A DNA stretch of 64,000 nt from positions 5,332,001 through 5,396,000 of the forward strand of contig CP099650.1 of NCBI GenBank assembly GCA_024123915.1, written 5' to 3'. The position numbers and the translations under genes were made by a program. The stretch is from Oxalobacteraceae bacterium OTU3CAMAD1. GTDB taxonomy: Bacteria; Pseudomonadota; Gammaproteobacteria; Burkholderiales; Burkholderiaceae_D. This document shows positions 16,353 to 24,033 of the stretch, piece after piece (the stretch's first letter is position 1; every line of letters starts with the position of its first letter). Under the pieces are notes generated by a model. It did not search any database and was not told where the DNA came from. It saw nothing but the letters and a program-made list of their open reading frames with translations.

Positions 16353-17993
16353 TCACCTTATCCATTGCAAGCTGAGGCGCGCGCCTATCTCGGCCAGCAA
16401 CACCTGCTCGTCGACCGGCTTGCCGAGGAAGGCGTCGGCGCCGGCGGCGATCGCACGCTGCCCCTCCTCCGGCGTCGAACTGGCCGAAATGATCAGCACT
16501 GGCGTTTTGGCGGTACCGGGCTCGGCGCGCAGCCTGCGCGTCGTTTCGATCCCGTCCATGTCCGGCATCACCATATCCATCAACACCAGGTCCGGCGGGT
16601 CGATCTTCGCCTGGTGCAGCGCGGCGACGCCGTTGTCGGCCTCCAGCATGCGGAAACCGAGCGGACCCAGCAGATCGCGCAGCAAAGCGCGGTTGGTCGC
16701 CACGTCATCCACCACCAGCAGGGTTTTGCGCGGCCCCAGGTAGCCGCTCGGAATGTCATCGCCACCAACGGCGGCGCCGGGCGCGTCGACGACGGGCATC
16801 GGCACATCGAACCAGAAGCGGCTGCCGCGCCCTGGCACACTCTCCACTTTCACGTCGCCACCCATCTGGCGCACTAGCTGGCGGCTGATCGCCAGGCCCA
16901 GCCCGGTGCCGCCCGCGCGCCGCGCGGCGTCGCCGACCTGTTCGAACGGATCGAAAATGATGTCCAGCTGGGAGGCGTCGATGCCCACGCCTTCATCCAA
17001 TACCTCGAAGCGCAGATGGGCCGTGGCCGTCACCTCGGGCACGGCGGAAACGCCGGCCGAACCATCCACCGCCGCGACCACCGGGGCCGGCGCGGGCGCG
17101 GGAGAAACGCGCAGGCGCACGGCGCCGTGATCGGTGAATTTGACGGCATTGCCAAGCAGGTTCAACAGCACCTGCCGCAGCCGGGTTTCATCGACGCTGA
17201 TCGCCAGCGGCAGGCCACCGGCCAGCTCCAGCTCGAAATGCAAGTGCCGCTGCTCGGCCCGCACGCGCATGATGTCGGCGACCACCGTCAGCAACTCGCC
17301 CAGCCGCACCGGCTTGGGATGAAACTCCATCTTGCCCGCCTCCACGCGCGACAGGTCCAGCACGTCGTTGATCAGCGCCAGCAGGTGGTGTCCGCCCTGG
17401 TGGATCGTGCCGAGGCCGGCTTGCTGGGACGGCGACAGCTGCTTGTCGCGCTTGAGGATTTGCGTGTAGCCGAGGATGGCGTTGAGCGGTGTGCGCAGCT
17501 CGTGGCTCATCGCGGCCAGGAACGCGCTCTTGGCGCGGTTCGCCACTTCGGCGCGCTCCATCGCCGCGCGCAAGTCCTTGTTGGCCTGAAGCAGTTCGGC
17601 GTTGACTGCAGCCAGCTGCGCGGGGCTGGGAATCAGCAAGGCCACCGGCACCAGCCGCACCAGCGCGATCGCCGTCACCACCGAGGCGACCGCCGTGATC
17701 GCCTTGAGGATCACCAGCGGCACGTAGTCGGGGCGCCAGACCACCCAGATTTCGGCCACGTGCGTGCTGCCGCAGGCGAGGATGAACACGCCGAAGGCGA
17801 TGAACATCCAGTTGAACGGCATGTCGCGGCGGCGGCGTATGAAGTAGATCAGGGTGACGGGAATGGTCAGATACGCCAGTGCGATCAGCGCGTCGGCGAT
17901 AACGCTTGTCCACAGGATGGACGGTATCCACAAAAAGCAGTGGCCGTGCGGCATAAATCCCTGGCTGTTAAACCAGTTGTTCAACATCTCCAT
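16353..17993 (-). CDS. Hybrid histidine kinase with ethylene-receptor-like sensor domain
   Basis: 546 residues from ATG 17993 (GGAGA six bases upstream). Residues about 20-115 form three transmembrane helices matching the plant ETR1 ethylene-binding domain. D34, Y41, P45, I71, C74 and H78 occupy the same relative spacing as ETR1 D25, Y32, P36, I62, C65 and H69, including the Cu(I) ligands in CGSTH. A short coiled linker follows, with no GAF domain. The H-box is H164 (MSHELRTPLN), then HATPase (LLNLLGNAVKFTD, GGTGLGLAIS), then a C-terminal receiver domain with phospho-acceptor in LVLMDMVMPDMDG. Ethylene perception is inferred from the conserved ligands; such domains are known in cyanobacteria (SynEtr1) and other bacteria. 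The gene lies between two identical tRNA-Leu genes. Confidence 0.93.
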   Translation of the reverse strand: MEMLNNWFNSQGFMPHGHCFLWIPSILWTSVIADALIALAYLTIPVTLIYFIRRRRDMPFNWMFIAFGVFILACGSTHVAEIWVVWRPDYVPLVILKAITAVASVVTAIALVRLVPVALLIPSPAQLAAVNAELLQANKDLRAAMERAEVANRAKSAFLAAMSHELRTPLNAILGYTQILKRDKQLSPSQQAGLGTIHQGGHHLLALINDVLDLSRVEAGKMEFHPKPVRLGELLTVVADIMRVRAEQRHLHFELELAGGLPLAISVDETRLRQVLLNLLGNAVKFTDHGAVRLRVSPAPAPAPVVAAVDGSAGVSAVPEVTATAHLRFEVLDEGVGIDASQLDIIFDPFEQVGDAARRAGGTGLGLAISRQLVRQMGGDVKVESVPGRGSRFWFDVPMPVVDAPGAAVGGDDIPSGYLGPRKTLLVVDDVATNRALLRDLLGPLGFRMLEADNGVAALHQAKIDPPDLVLMDMVMPDMDGIETTRRLRAEPGTAKTPVLIISASSTPEEGQRAIAAGADAFLGKPVDEQVLLAEIGARLSLQWIR

Positions 17994-18130
17994 CGACTGT
18001 CTCCGTGTACTTGATGCCGAGCGGGCAAACTGGAGCTTACGAAAGTGCGACTGAACAAGCAAGCGCGAAATCCCCTGCGCGCTGTATGGTGTGGCGCGCG
18101 AATTTCTTTCATAAAAAAATGGTTTCTCCC

Positions 18131-18159
18131 TTGACTGCGGTGAGCGGCCCGCTTATGAT
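18131..18159 (+). promoter_or_regulatory. Promoter of tRNA-Leu copy 2
   Basis: TTGACT (18131-18136), a 17-base spacer and TATGAT (18154-18159), 57 bases before the tRNA. The downstream leader (CCTCTGTTGCAGAACACGCA) is identical to that of copy 3. Confidence 0.85.
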
Positions 18160-18215
18160 TCTGGCCTCTGTTGCAGAACACGCAGCAGTTAGCAAGAAGC
18201 AGCAAGCAGTACAGT

Positions 18216-18300
18216 GCCCACGTGGCGGAATTGGTAGACGCGCATGGTTCAGGTCCATGTGCCGCAAGGTGTGGGGGTTCGAGTCCCTCCGTGGGCACCA
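18216..18300 (+). tRNA. tRNA-Leu(CAG), copy 2
   Basis: 85 nt, identical in every base to the copies at 14561 and 18518, with encoded CCA. It has its own promoter and terminator. Confidence 0.98.
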
Positions 18301-18311
18301 CAAAATTCCGC

Positions 18312-18354
18312 AAAAAAGCCTCCATCAGCCGCAGGGCCGCTTGGAGGCTTTTTT
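18312..18354 (+). terminator. Terminator after tRNA-Leu copy 2
   Basis: AAAAAAGCCTCCA pairs perfectly with TGGAGGCTTTTTT (18342-18354) across a 17-base loop. The T-run completes an intrinsic terminator. Confidence 0.92.
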
Positions 18355-18432
18355 CATTTGTCCCGCCCGCTCGGCGTCGGCACACCCGCAACTTTGAAAT
18401 TTAAATAATTTCGCCGAGGCACCAAATTGCTA

Positions 18433-18461
18433 TTGACGAGGTGACTGCCCTCCTTTAAGAT
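18433..18461 (+). promoter_or_regulatory. Promoter of tRNA-Leu copy 3
   Basis: TTGACG (18433-18438), a 17-base spacer and TAAGAT (18456-18461), again 57 bases upstream of the tRNA, matching the geometry of copy 2. Confidence 0.82.
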
Positions 18462-18517
18462 TCGGGCCTCTGTTGCAGAACACGCAGCGGGATGTAAGAA
18501 GTAGCAAGCAGTTCAGT

Positions 18518-18602
18518 GCCCACGTGGCGGAATTGGTAGACGCGCATGGTTCAGGTCCATGTGCCGCAAGGTGTGGGGGTTCGAGTCCCTCCGTGGGCAC
18601 CA
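18518..18602 (+). tRNA. tRNA-Leu(CAG), copy 3
   Basis: 85 nt, identical to the copies at 14561 and 18216. Its 5' leader matches copy 2, but its 3' flank differs. Confidence 0.98.
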
Positions 18603-18617
18603 CTCTACCGGATACGC

Positions 18618-18658
18618 AAAAAAGCTCCATCAGCCGAAAGGTCCGATGGAGCTTTTTT
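18618..18658 (+). terminator. Terminator after tRNA-Leu copy 3
   Basis: AAAAAAGCTCCATC pairs perfectly with GATGGAGCTTTTTT (18645-18658) and ends in six T. Confidence 0.92.
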
Positions 18659-18765
18659 CATTGGCTCCCGGTTTTGCGCAAGCCCCATTCCCGGCATCCA
18701 CAAGACAATAGGCGCTCACATTCCCATCACAGCCGGTTCTGGCATAAAGCTATATTTGAGCTATC

Positions 18766-19029
18766 ATGAACTTGAAAAGCCAAGTTACGTGGACCTCCAA
18801 AGCAGCGCGCCAGCTCCGTAAACTGCCGCCTGAGTTTCAGCTCAAAATATTTGAAGCCGCGGCCACATTGGAACATATGCCCAATTGCCCGCAGGTTCTA
18901 GCACTGAAGAATCATCCCTACGGATATCGGCTACGAGTTGGAAACTTTCGCGTGCTTTTCGACTGGTCAACGGTCATCAAAATTGTTGAAATTCAAGAAG
19001 TGAAGAAGCGAGATGAAGGCACCTACTAA
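18766..19029 (+). CDS. RelE/HigB-like toxin
   Basis: 87 residues. The sequence has the RelE/ParE-superfamily layout: WTSKAARQLRKLPPEFQLKIFEAAATLE at the N-terminus, then ALKNHPYGYRLRVGNFRVLFDWSTVIKIVEIQEVKKRDEGTY, with the basic R(L)RVGNFRV strand typical of ribosome-dependent mRNA interferases. The antitoxin gene begins 17 bases before its stop in another frame, so the order is toxin first, as in higBA. A -10-like TATATT is at 18751-18756. Base composition is lower in GC than the neighbours, as expected for a mobile toxin-antitoxin module. Confidence 0.88.
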   Translation: MNLKSQVTWTSKAARQLRKLPPEFQLKIFEAAATLEHMPNCPQVLALKNHPYGYRLRVGNFRVLFDWSTVIKIVEIQEVKKRDEGTY

Positions 19030-19339
19030 CATTCAACTGATCAACGGGCCCGACGGACACCCGGCCTTTGTCGTCGTGCCCTACGACGAATTCATGCGAA
19101 CGTATCAAAAGGAGCACAGCCTGATTCCGCAAGCGGTGGTTGGCGCTACGCTTCACGGCGCGACGCCGATACGCGCGTGGCGCGAGCACCTTCAACTCAC
19201 TCAATCTGAAATGGCTGCAAGGTTGGGCATCTCCCAACCTTCGTACGCCAAGCAGGAGGCCAGCGGCAGCCTGCGCCCCGCCACCATCAAGAAAATAGCC
19301 GTCGCGCTGGGCATCACCACGGCCCAGCTCGATTTCTAG
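19013..19339 (+). CDS. XRE-type antitoxin with Phd/YefM-like N-terminus
   Basis: 108 residues. The N-terminal 30 residues (INGPDGHPAFVVVPYDEFMRTY) resemble the dimerising strand region of Phd/YefM antitoxins. Residues about 50-105 form an XRE helix-turn-helix (IRAWREHLQLTQSEMAARLGISQPSYAKQEASG). The gene overlaps the toxin and should bind both toxin and the promoter. The stop lies two bases from the convergent qorB stop. Confidence 0.88.
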   Translation: MKAPTNIQLINGPDGHPAFVVVPYDEFMRTYQKEHSLIPQAVVGATLHGATPIRAWREHLQLTQSEMAARLGISQPSYAKQEASGSLRPATIKKIAVALGITTAQLDF

Positions 19340-19341
19340 AA

Positions 19342-20190
19342 CTACAGCGCCGCTTTCACGGCGTCCGCCAAGGTGATGGTCGGGCCGCCGATCAGCTTGC
19401 TCAGCGCGTGGCCGCTGTCGTCCAGCGCGCCTTTGGCGGCGGCGGCGTCGGAATCGGCGAGCAGGTCGGCCACCGGCGCCGGCAGGCCCACGCCGATCAA
19501 CATCTCGCGGTATTCCTGCTGCGGCAAATTATGGAACGGCACCTGCTTGCCGGACTGGCGCGACAATTCCGCCGCCAGGTCCGCCAGCGTGAACGCGGTG
19601 TCGCCCGCCAGTTCATACACCTGCTCGACCGGTCCGGCGCTCGACAGCACAGCCGCCGCCGCGTCCGCGTAATCCGCACGCGCGGCGGCGGCGATGCGCC
19701 CTTCCCCCGCCGCGCCGGCCAGTGCGCCGTGCGCCAGCGCGCCACCGAGGCCGGCGGTGTAATTTTCCACATACCAGCCGTTGCGCAGCAGGCAGTACGT
19801 CAGGCCGGAGGCGCGGATCAACGCTTCCGTTTCGCGGTGCTCGGCGGCGAGGCCCAGTTGGCTGCTGTCGGCACGCAGCACGCTGGTGTAGACGAACAGC
19901 CCGACCTTGGCGCGTGCGGCGGCTTCGATCACGGCGCGGTGCTGCGGCACGCGCTGCCCCACTTCGCTTGACGAGATCAGCAGCACCTTGGTCGCGCCCA
20001 CGAAGGCGCTGTCCAGCGACGCGGCGTCGTTGTAGTCGGCACGACGCACCTGCACACCCTGCGCGGCCAGGTCGGCGGCCTTGGCGACATCGCGCACGGC
20101 GGCGACGATCTGCGCGGCGGGCGTGGTTTTCAGCAGGCTAGCGATCACCAGGCGGCCGAGTTGGCCGGTTGCACCAGTAACAATAATCAT
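19342..20190 (-). CDS. qorB: NAD(P)H:quinone oxidoreductase, QorB-like
   Basis: 282 residues, close to E. coli QorB (286). Atypical short-chain dehydrogenase/NmrA fold: NADPH-binding TGATGQLGRLV at residues 5-15, VLLISSSEVGQR, and VYTSVLRADSS in place of the usual YxxxK catalytic pair. It reduces quinones in the cytoplasm using NADPH and protects against redox cycling. The divergent neighbour encodes an HxlR regulator, the same gene pairing as ytfG/ytfH of E. coli, which supports the assignment. Confidence 0.88.
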   Translation of the reverse strand: MIIVTGATGQLGRLVIASLLKTTPAAQIVAAVRDVAKAADLAAQGVQVRRADYNDAASLDSAFVGATKVLLISSSEVGQRVPQHRAVIEAAARAKVGLFVYTSVLRADSSQLGLAAEHRETEALIRASGLTYCLLRNGWYVENYTAGLGGALAHGALAGAAGEGRIAAAARADYADAAAAVLSSAGPVEQVYELAGDTAFTLADLAAELSRQSGKQVPFHNLPQQEYREMLIGVGLPAPVADLLADSDAAAAKGALDDSGHALSKLIGGPTITLADAVKAAL

Positions 20191-20261
20191 GATTTTTCCT
20201 TTGATTGAGCTCCGCAGGGACGTTCCGCGCGGTTTGAACTATCATAAGGCCTATACTTTCG

Positions 20262-20291
20262 AATTGTAAGTACGTACAATTTGGTAAGTAC
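20262..20291. promoter_or_regulatory. Divergent operator (qorB / HxlR)
   Basis: AATTGTA-AGTACG-TACAATT (20262-20281) is a perfect 7-base inverted repeat. The octamer GTAAGTAC occurs at 20266-20273 and again at 20284-20291, 18 bases apart. It lies between the two divergent start codons and fits an HxlR-type dimer site controlling both genes. Confidence 0.72.
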
Positions 20292-20317
20292 AACTTAGCA
20301 AGTTCGCCCTTTCCAGA

Positions 20318-20749
20318 ATGGACACCGCCATGACCGAGCCAAAAACCAGCAAATCCCTGCGCAACAGCCTCGCGGCCCTGAGCGACGGCCAGCGCGCCGA
20401 GGTGCTCGCCGCCGACTGCCCGTCGCGCGCCGTGCTGGCCCATATCACCAGCCGCTGGGGCGTGCTAGTGCTGGTGGTGCTGCTCGACGGCACCCACCGC
20501 TTCAGCCAGTTGCGGCGCGCGATCGGCGGCGTCAGCGAGAAAATGCTGGCGCAAACGCTCGACGCGCTGGCCTACGACGGCCTGGTGCTGCGCGTGGCGC
20601 AACAGGTGTTGCCTCCGCACGTCGAATACAGTCTGACCCCGCTGGGACGCGAGGCGGCCGAGCGGCTCGAGGTGCTGGTCGACTGGATCGAGGATAACTT
20701 CCCACAAATCAAACAGGCGCAGGAGGCCGCAACGGCGGCGGCGGCATAA
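20318..20749 (+). CDS. HxlR-family redox regulator (QorR-like)
   Basis: 143 residues from ATG 20318; ATG 20330 with GGA seven bases upstream is an alternative start. A single HxlR winged helix: CPSRAVLAHITSRWGVLVLVVLLDGTHRFSQLRRAIGGVSEKMLAQTLDALAYDGLVLR. The conserved N-terminal Cys in DCPSRA corresponds to the thiol used for quinone or diamide sensing in QorR, YodB and HypR. It lies divergent from qorB, so quinone-inducible derepression of qorB is the likely circuit (inferred). Confidence 0.9.
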   Translation: MDTAMTEPKTSKSLRNSLAALSDGQRAEVLAADCPSRAVLAHITSRWGVLVLVVLLDGTHRFSQLRRAIGGVSEKMLAQTLDALAYDGLVLRVAQQVLPPHVEYSLTPLGREAAERLEVLVDWIEDNFPQIKQAQEAATAAAA

Positions 20750-20820
20750 AGCTGGCAGGTCGCGCCCATCTTGTAATACACTAGTTTTCACCTCCGCCTT
20801 GCGGAACCGGACCCACTCCC

Positions 20821-23019
20821 ATGATGCCGCCGTTCCCATCCGATCAGCCGCACACGATATTGATTGCCACCAGCTCGGCGTACGATCACGTCACGCTCGG
20901 CAAGACGCTGGGCAGGTACGGCTATGACGTGCGCGCCGTCAGCCGCGGCGACGAAGCGCTGACCGTGGCCGCCGCGGGCGGCATCGCCCTGGCCGTGCTG
21001 GACGCGGCGCTGGCCGGCAGCGCCGGCCTGGAACTGTGCCAGCGCCTGCGCCAGGTGTGCGGTTCCGATTTGCCCATCTACGTGTTGTCCAGCTCTCCCA
21101 GCGAGGAGGAACGCGAGCGCGCGCAGACGGTCGGCGCCGACGCCTATCTGCCGCTCAGTTTCAACGCCGACGACCTGGCCGAAAAAATCCTGCTGCGCTT
21201 GCGGGTTATTCCGCCCGCGCCGATCGCGGCCGACCTGCCGGCCATGGCCACGCTCGAGGTCAACTACCACACCATGCTGGCCGGCTCGCCGGACGCCATC
21301 CTGCTGTTGCAGCGCGGTAGCTACCGCCTGCTGGACGTCAACCGGCGCACGCGCGAACTATTCGGGCTGACCGAGACGGAATTGGTGCAGACGCATTTTC
21401 TGTCGCTGTGCCCGCCCGCGCAGCCGGACGGGCGCGCGTCGTCGCAAGTGTTCGAAGCGCACGTCGAGCAAGTCATGGCGGGCGGCGTGCAGGTGTTCGA
21501 GCTGACCATGCGGCACAGCTCGGGCCGTACCGTGTGCTGCGAGCTGCGCATGGTTCCGCTCAATTCCGGGCAGCACCGGCTGATGCACGTGCGGGTGGTC
21601 GATGTCACGCGGCGCAAGCTGGCCGACGCGCTGCGCGACGGCAAAAACCGCTTGCTGGAAATGATCGCCCGCGCCGCGCCGCTGCGCGATATCCTCGAGC
21701 GCCTGATGCTGCTGATCGAGTCGCAGGCAGAGGACGTGATGTGCACGGCCATGCTGCTGGCGCCGGACGGGGTGAGCGTCCAGGTCGGCGCCGGCCCGAG
21801 CATGCCGCCCGAATACCTCGCCGCCCTCGAAGGCTTGCCCGTCGGGCCGGCGGCAGGCTCCTGCGGCACCGCCATCCACCGCAAGCAAACGGTGGTGGTG
21901 GCCGACATCATGAACGATCCGCTGTGGGCCGGCTACCGGGAGTCGGCCGCGCAATACGGCCTGCGCGCGTGCTGGTCGATGCCGATCATGCTCGACAACG
22001 ACACCGTGCTCGGTTCGTTCGCGATGTACTACCGCGAGGTGCGCACGCCCAGCCCCGAAGATTTGAGCCTGATCGGCGCGGCCACCTACATCGCCGGCAT
22101 CGCCATCGTCCGCACCCGCCGCGAGGAGGAGCTGCGGCGCCACCGCGAGCATCTGGAAGAGCTGGTGGCGGCGCGCACGGCCGAGCTGTTGCAGGCCAAG
22201 GAGGAAGCCGAGCACATCAACGAAGAGCTGACCACCGCGCTCGACAACCTCAGCCTGACGCAGGAGGAGCTGGTGCGGCGCGACAAGCTGGCGGCGCTGG
22301 GCGCGCTGGTGGCGGGCGTCGCGCACGAGTTGAACACGCCGATCGGCAACAGCTTGGTGATGGCCAGCAGCATGAGCGAGCGCACGGCCGAACTGCGGCG
22401 CGACATGGACAGCGGCCTGCGCCGCTCGGCGCTGGAAAGCTACCTGAAGGAGGCCGCCAGCGCCGACGAGGTGGTGGTGCGCAACCTGACCCGCGCCGCC
22501 GCGCTGGTGGCCAGCTTCAAGCACATCGCCGCCGACAGCGCCAGTTCGCAGCGGGCCCGCTTCGTGCTGGGCGACCCGATCGCGCAACTGCTGCAACCGC
22601 TCGACGCCGACCTGCGCCAGCACGGCCTGACCCTGGAGGAGGACGTCGACCACATGCTGGAAATGGACAGCTATCCGGGTCCGCTCAGCCAGGCGCTGCA
22701 CAACCTGATCGAGAACAGCATCGTGCACGGCTTCGACGGCCGCACCTCCGGCACGATCACGCTGTCGGCGCGCGACGGCGGCAACGGCGAGCTCGTCATC
22801 GAGGTCGGCGACACCGGCGCCGGCATCCCTGCCGCCAACCAGCCGCGCATCTACGATCCCTTCTTCACCACCCGGCTCGGTTCGGGCGGCTCCGGACTGG
22901 GCCTCTACATCACCCATAACATCGTCACCGGCGTGCTGGGCGGGCGCATCGACGCCAGCAGCGTCGAGGGCCAAGGCGCGCGCTTCACCTTGCGGCTGCC
23001 GAAGGTGGCGCCGCTGTGA
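20821..23019 (+). CDS. Multi-domain sensor histidine kinase (degenerate REC-PAS-GAF)
   Basis: 732 residues, soluble. Residues about 10-125 resemble a receiver domain, with the phospho-acceptor-position Asp present (LAVLDAALAG) but the acidic DD pair replaced by TS (ILIATSSAYDH), so phosphorylation is doubtful. A PAS domain covers about 145-265 (SPDAILLLQRGSYRLLDVNRRTRELFG), a GAF domain about 275-430 (GSCGTAIHRKQTVVVADI), and a coiled-coil signalling helix about 435-480. The HPK4-type H-box is H502 (GVAHELNTPIGN), then HATPase (LHNLIENSIVHGF, GSGGSGLGLYITHNI). No partner regulator is adjacent. Its stop lies 82 bases before a small secreted protein. Confidence 0.92.
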   Translation: MMPPFPSDQPHTILIATSSAYDHVTLGKTLGRYGYDVRAVSRGDEALTVAAAGGIALAVLDAALAGSAGLELCQRLRQVCGSDLPIYVLSSSPSEEERERAQTVGADAYLPLSFNADDLAEKILLRLRVIPPAPIAADLPAMATLEVNYHTMLAGSPDAILLLQRGSYRLLDVNRRTRELFGLTETELVQTHFLSLCPPAQPDGRASSQVFEAHVEQVMAGGVQVFELTMRHSSGRTVCCELRMVPLNSGQHRLMHVRVVDVTRRKLADALRDGKNRLLEMIARAAPLRDILERLMLLIESQAEDVMCTAMLLAPDGVSVQVGAGPSMPPEYLAALEGLPVGPAAGSCGTAIHRKQTVVVADIMNDPLWAGYRESAAQYGLRACWSMPIMLDNDTVLGSFAMYYREVRTPSPEDLSLIGAATYIAGIAIVRTRREEELRRHREHLEELVAARTAELLQAKEEAEHINEELTTALDNLSLTQEELVRRDKLAALGALVAGVAHELNTPIGNSLVMASSMSERTAELRRDMDSGLRRSALESYLKEAASADEVVVRNLTRAAALVASFKHIAADSASSQRARFVLGDPIAQLLQPLDADLRQHGLTLEEDVDHMLEMDSYPGPLSQALHNLIENSIVHGFDGRTSGTITLSARDGGNGELVIEVGDTGAGIPAANQPRIYDPFFTTRLGSGGSGLGLYITHNIVTGVLGGRIDASSVEGQGARFTLRLPKVAPL

Positions 23020-23101
23020 TGTTAGCGGCCATGATGTTATCGACCATAGTGTCGGATCGACACGCATCGCCACCGGCGCCGTTTTGCTGTACGCTCAAAG
23101 C

Positions 23102-23311
23102 ATGACGAATATCAATACGCGTGTCGCCGCCGTGCTGACACTGATGCTGTGCAGCGCCCAGCTCAGCGCCGGTCCGGCGCCGTGGTGGCAGTACCGCAGC
23201 AAAATCGACGGCAAGCTGGCGTGTTCGCAAACCCCGCTCGGCGCCGGCTGGGAGAGGGTCGCGGGACCGTACAAAGATAGCCGTTGCGAAAAGTTAGTTC
23301 TTGCTAAATAA
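23102..23311 (+). CDS. Small secreted protein, two-Cys
   Basis: 69 residues from ATG 23102 (an upstream TTG adds six residues). The N-terminus is a signal peptide (RVAAVLTLMLCSAQLSA), giving a mature domain of about 45 residues with WWQYRSKIDGKLACSQTPLGAGWERVAGPYKDSRCEKL. The two mature Cys could form a disulfide. I do not recognise a named family. The compact composition and in-frame signal peptide argue that it is real. Its function is unknown. Confidence 0.65.
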   Translation: MTNINTRVAAVLTLMLCSAQLSAGPAPWWQYRSKIDGKLACSQTPLGAGWERVAGPYKDSRCEKLVLAK

Positions 23312-23376
23312 TGGACCCACAACAACACGGGAGAACCCCGGGGCATTACATACCATCATCATAATGAGGAGACTGT

Positions 23377-23931
23377 ATGTTTACGAATCCCGAGCAATTT
23401 GCCAACGCCACCAAAGCCCTGTTTGAATTCCAACTTGAAACATTCAACGCACTGACCAGCAAAGCCGTGCAAGGCGTCGAGCAGGTGGTGGCGCTGAACA
23501 TGGCCACCGCCAAGTCGCAGATAGAGGACGGTCTGGCCACCGGCAAGGAAATGAGCCAGGCGGCCGACCCGAAAGCGGCGATGAGCCTGGCCGCCGCCAA
23601 GCTGCAGCCCGGCGTCGCCGGCGCCAACGCCTACAACCAGCAACTGGGCCTGATCATCGCCGAGATCCGTGAAGAATTCACCCGCGCGGCCGACGCCCAT
23701 GTGGCCGAGGCCAAGAGCAATCTGAGCGCGCTGATCTACGACGTCACCAAAAACGTGCGTCCCGGCTCGGAGAACGCGGTGCAAATCGTCAAAACCGCCA
23801 TCGACAACGCCTTCAACGGCTACGAGCAGGTGACCAAAGCCACCAAGCAAGCGGTGCAGTCGGTGGAGGCGCAAATCGCCAAAGCCAGCGAAATGGTGGA
23901 AAAAAACACCCCCGCCGCCAAGCAAGCCTGA
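23377..23931 (+). CDS. Phasin family protein
   Basis: 184 residues, all-helical and rich in Ala, Lys and Gln, with no signal peptide. The N-terminal motif NPEQFANATKALFEFQLETFNALTSKAVQGVEQVVALN is the Phasin_2 signature. Phasins coat polyhydroxyalkanoate granules and modulate their size; the C-terminal KAVQSVEAQIAKASEMVEKNT region is typical. GAGGAG (23363-23368) gives a strong ribosome site. No pha synthase gene is in the window. Confidence 0.93.
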   Translation: MFTNPEQFANATKALFEFQLETFNALTSKAVQGVEQVVALNMATAKSQIEDGLATGKEMSQAADPKAAMSLAAAKLQPGVAGANAYNQQLGLIIAEIREEFTRAADAHVAEAKSNLSALIYDVTKNVRPGSENAVQIVKTAIDNAFNGYEQVTKATKQAVQSVEAQIAKASEMVEKNTPAAKQA

Positions 23932-23983
23932 TCCGTTCGGTTCCAACGTAATTTTGCTGGGCAAGCGGTGCTGAAAGCGATAC

Positions 23984-24001
23984 ACTGTATATAAATACAG
24001 T
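23984..24001. promoter_or_regulatory. LexA (SOS) box
   Basis: ACTGTATATAAATACAGT has the CTGT-N8-ACAG core and the AT-rich centre of the LexA consensus, differing from the ideal E. coli site only in the centre. It ends 32 bases before the start of the FAN1-like nuclease gene, where it would overlap the -10 region (TATAAA 23990-23995). It is the only such site I saw in the window. Confidence 0.9.
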
Positions 24002-24033
24002 TTATCGCTCTTCTCGCTTCCGCTTCCCCTGCA

